Source: JBEKTY01 sp049515555
GTDB taxonomy: Bacteria > Planctomycetota > Planctomycetia > Pirellulales > Thermoguttaceae
Length of the DNA: 31,956 bases
NCBI GenBank assembly: GCA_049515555.1
Contig: JBEKTY010000091.1
Coordinates: forward strand, 1 to 31,956
Direction of reading: 5' to 3'
In this document: positions 30,075-31,956 of the stretch, piece by piece
How positions within the stretch are numbered: the stretch's first letter is position 1
Layout of the letters: each line of letters starts with the position of its first letter
Notes under the pieces: generated by a model
What the model saw: the letters and a program-made list of their open reading frames with translations, nothing else
What the model was told of the DNA's origin: nothing
Databases searched by the model: none
Program-made: the position numbers and the translations under genes

Positions 30075-31956
30075 ATGTGCGGAATCACGGGGGCGGTGTG
30101 GACCGATCCGGCCGACGCGGTGGCCCCCCAAACGCTCGGGCGAATGACGGCCGCTCTGCGGCCGCGCGGCCCGGACGACGAGGGCACGTACACGGCCCAG
30201 GCGGTGGCTGGGCCCGGCGGGGCGGGCCTGCCCGGCGTCGCCTTGGGCCATCGGCGGCTGGCGATCATCGACCTGGCCGGCGGCCGGCAGCCGCTGGCCA
30301 ACGAGGACGGCTCGGTGTGGGTGGTCCTCAACGGCGAGATCTATAATTTCGGCCCGCTGCGGAAGCAATTGGAAGCCCGCGGCCATCGCTTCCGTACCCA
30401 AAGCGATACGGAAGTGCTGGTCCACCTCTATGAAGACGAGGGGCCGGGCATGTTGGCGGCCCTGGTGGGCATGTTCGCCCTGGCCCTGTGGGATGCCCGA
30501 CAAGGCCAACTCCTCCTGGCCCGCGACCGCCTGGGCCAGAAACCGCTGGTCTATCGGCTGGAGCCCGGCCGGTTGCTGTTCGCCAGCCAGTTGAAGAGCC
30601 TGCTGGAAGTGCCCGGGGTGCCGCGGGAAATCGACCCCCAGGCCCTGGACCAGTACCTGAGCTATCAATACGTGCCGCACCCGCGGACGATCTACCGCGG
30701 GATCAGCAAGTTGCCGCCGGGGCACATGGCCGTCTATCGCCAGGGCCGGCTGGAAGTGCAGGCCTACTGGCGGCCCGATTTCCAGGCCCGGCAGGATTGG
30801 CCCGCCCAGCGCTATGCGGCCGAGCTCCGCCAGCGGCTGACCGAAGCCGTCCGGTTGCGGCTGCAAAGCGACGTGCCCTTGGGGGCCTTTCTGTCCGGCG
30901 GCATCGACTCGACGATCATCGTGGGTCTGATGCGGGGGCTGACGGCCGGACCGATCCGCACGTACACCATCGGCTTTCCCGTGCCCGACTTCGACGAGAC
31001 CCGTTATGCCCGAATCGCCGCCCGGCGGTTTGAGACCGTGCACGAGGAGTTTCGCATCGAGCCGCCCACGGTGGAGGTCCTGCCCAAACTGGCATGGCAT
31101 TTCGACGAGCCGCTGGGGGACAGCTCGGCCTTGCCGACCTGGTACCTGTCGGAGTTGACCCGGCGGCAGGTGACCGTGGCCCTCAGCGGCGACGGGGGCG
31201 ACGAGCTGTTCGCCGGTTATCCGCGGTACCAGGCGGTGTGGCTGGCGGAGAAGCTGGATGGGCTGCCCGCGCTGCGGCGAATTCTGGCCGGCCGGCTCTG
31301 GCAGCGGCTGCCCGGCGGCGGGTGCGGCTGTCCGATGCTGCGCCGCTGGAAGCGGTTTGCCGAAGGGCTGGCCCAGTCGCCCACCGGGCGATATTTCCAG
31401 TGGATCTCGATCTTCGCCGGGGCCCGGCGGGCGGCACTCTACAGCGACGACTTCCTGGCCGCCCTCGGCGACACCGAGCCGGCCGAGTTTGTGGCCGCGG
31501 CACTGGCCCGCTCTGCCGGCCGCGACCCGGTGACGGCGGCCAGCTTGGCCGACCTGGTTACCTACCTGCCATGCGACCTGATGGCCAAGGTCGACACGGC
31601 CTCGATGGCCCATGGCCTGGAATGCCGCCAGCCGTTTCTGGACCATCGCGTGGTGGAGTTGGCCATTGGCATGCCCGGCCGGCTGAAGTTCCGCGCCGGC
31701 CGGGGCAAGCGGATCCTCCGCGAGGTGTTTTCCGACCTGCTGCCCGGGCCCATCCGGCGGCGCAGCAAGATGGGCTTCGGCGTGCCGCTGGACAGTTGGT
31801 TCCGCGGCGAGTTGCGGGCATTCACCCGTCAGATCCTGCTGGACGGCCGCACGCTGGGCCGCGGGTACTTCCGGCCCGGGGCAGTCGCCCAATTGTTGGC
31901 CGAGCACGATGCGGCCCGCGCCAACCACGGCCCCCGACTGTGGGCCCTGCTGGTGC
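30075..31956 (+). CDS. asnB: Asparagine synthase (glutamine-hydrolysing), 3' end outside window
   Basis: 627 residues are visible and the frame is open at the window end; the usual length of about 600-650 means nearly all is present. The start is fixed by MCGITGAVW: Cys2 must be the N-terminal nucleophile of the class II amidotransferase domain (residues 2 to about 190), with HRRLAIIDLAGGRQPLANED and LNGEIYNF. The synthase domain holds the ATP-binding FLSGGIDSTIIVGL (from S274) and ALSGDGGDELFAGYPRYQ. It makes asparagine, or an amide on another acceptor, from glutamine and ATP. Near-terminal SKMGFGVPLDSWFRGELR is typical of the family and of exopolysaccharide-associated members. The ribosome binding site is weak (GGCGGA). 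Confidence 0.95.
   Translation, partial: MCGITGAVWTDPADAVAPQTLGRMTAALRPRGPDDEGTYTAQAVAGPGGAGLPGVALGHRRLAIIDLAGGRQPLANEDGSVWVVLNGEIYNFGPLRKQLEARGHRFRTQSDTEVLVHLYEDEGPGMLAALVGMFALALWDARQGQLLLARDRLGQKPLVYRLEPGRLLFASQLKSLLEVPGVPREIDPQALDQYLSYQYVPHPRTIYRGISKLPPGHMAVYRQGRLEVQAYWRPDFQARQDWPAQRYAAELRQRLTEAVRLRLQSDVPLGAFLSGGIDSTIIVGLMRGLTAGPIRTYTIGFPVPDFDETRYARIAARRFETVHEEFRIEPPTVEVLPKLAWHFDEPLGDSSALPTWYLSELTRRQVTVALSGDGGDELFAGYPRYQAVWLAEKLDGLPALRRILAGRLWQRLPGGGCGCPMLRRWKRFAEGLAQSPTGRYFQWISIFAGARRAALYSDDFLAALGDTEPAEFVAAALARSAGRDPVTAASLADLVTYLPCDLMAKVDTASMAHGLECRQPFLDHRVVELAIGMPGRLKFRAGRGKRILREVFSDLLPGPIRRRSKMGFGVPLDSWFRGELRAFTRQILLDGRTLGRGYFRPGAVAQLLAEHDAARANHGPRLWALLV

Noticed and set aside
29742..31928. 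A 728-codon minus-strand frame over rpsI and asnB
   Set aside because: It is antisense to two certain genes and its composition is that of a shadow frame.

Overview
The window is about 32 kb of GC-rich bacterial DNA, most likely from a planctomycete of the Pirellulales type. The evidence is a GYF/leucine-rich-repeat membrane protein, several large secreted carbohydrate-related proteins, Tat-type lipoprotein signals, loosely packed genes, and many short dispersed palindromes and simple repeats between and inside genes. This placement is inferred from gene content; no rRNA or tRNA gene is present to confirm it.

Region 1 (1-8.4 kb): two divergent genes for large exported proteins. On the minus strand is an open frame of at least 1605 codons (propeller, TIM-barrel-like region, second propeller) whose end lies outside the window. 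On the plus strand is a 1136-residue glycoside-hydrolase-like protein with NEW3-like and CBM9-like C-terminal domains. Region 2 (8.5-10.3 kb): a tightly overlapping three-gene cassette of a TIGR04255-type protein, a 129-residue unknown and a 213-residue protein with an ISQDCD motif. This is the best candidate here for a poorly described system. Region 3 (10.3-14.3 kb): a secreted unknown, an LpoB-like Tat lipoprotein and a COG3014-like lipoprotein, separated by fold-backs, a 58-bp triplication and a 17-unit 8-bp tandem repeat that abuts a start codon.

Region 4 (14.3-24.8 kb): a DUF4424-like secreted protein (-), a GYF-TM-LRR protein (+), a cupin (-), a secreted alpha/beta hydrolase (-), a DUF763 protein followed by a DUF2461 protein (+), a CNNM/CBS/CorC membrane protein (-) and a six-helix membrane protein (+). 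Region 5 (25-32 kb): translation and amino-acid genes: gltX, a HicA-HicB toxin-antitoxin pair, glnS, rplM-rpsI and the start of asnB (open at the window end). gltX, hicAB and glnS share one strand with short gaps, so the toxin-antitoxin pair sits inside an aminoacyl-tRNA synthetase cluster.

The most striking cross-cutting observation is a roughly 44-bp palindrome (arms ATTTTCGTC/GACGAAAAT, ends GGGGACTGTCCC) present at four loci, three of them in frame inside coding genes. The copy at 24384-24428 has no stop codon in any of the six frames, which would let such an element insert into genes as a peptide-coding cassette. A second palindrome family (CTGCTGG type) lies in the giant gene, and a third (CTCTCCCGGAGGGAGAG type) supplies the C-terminal tail of the hydrolase.
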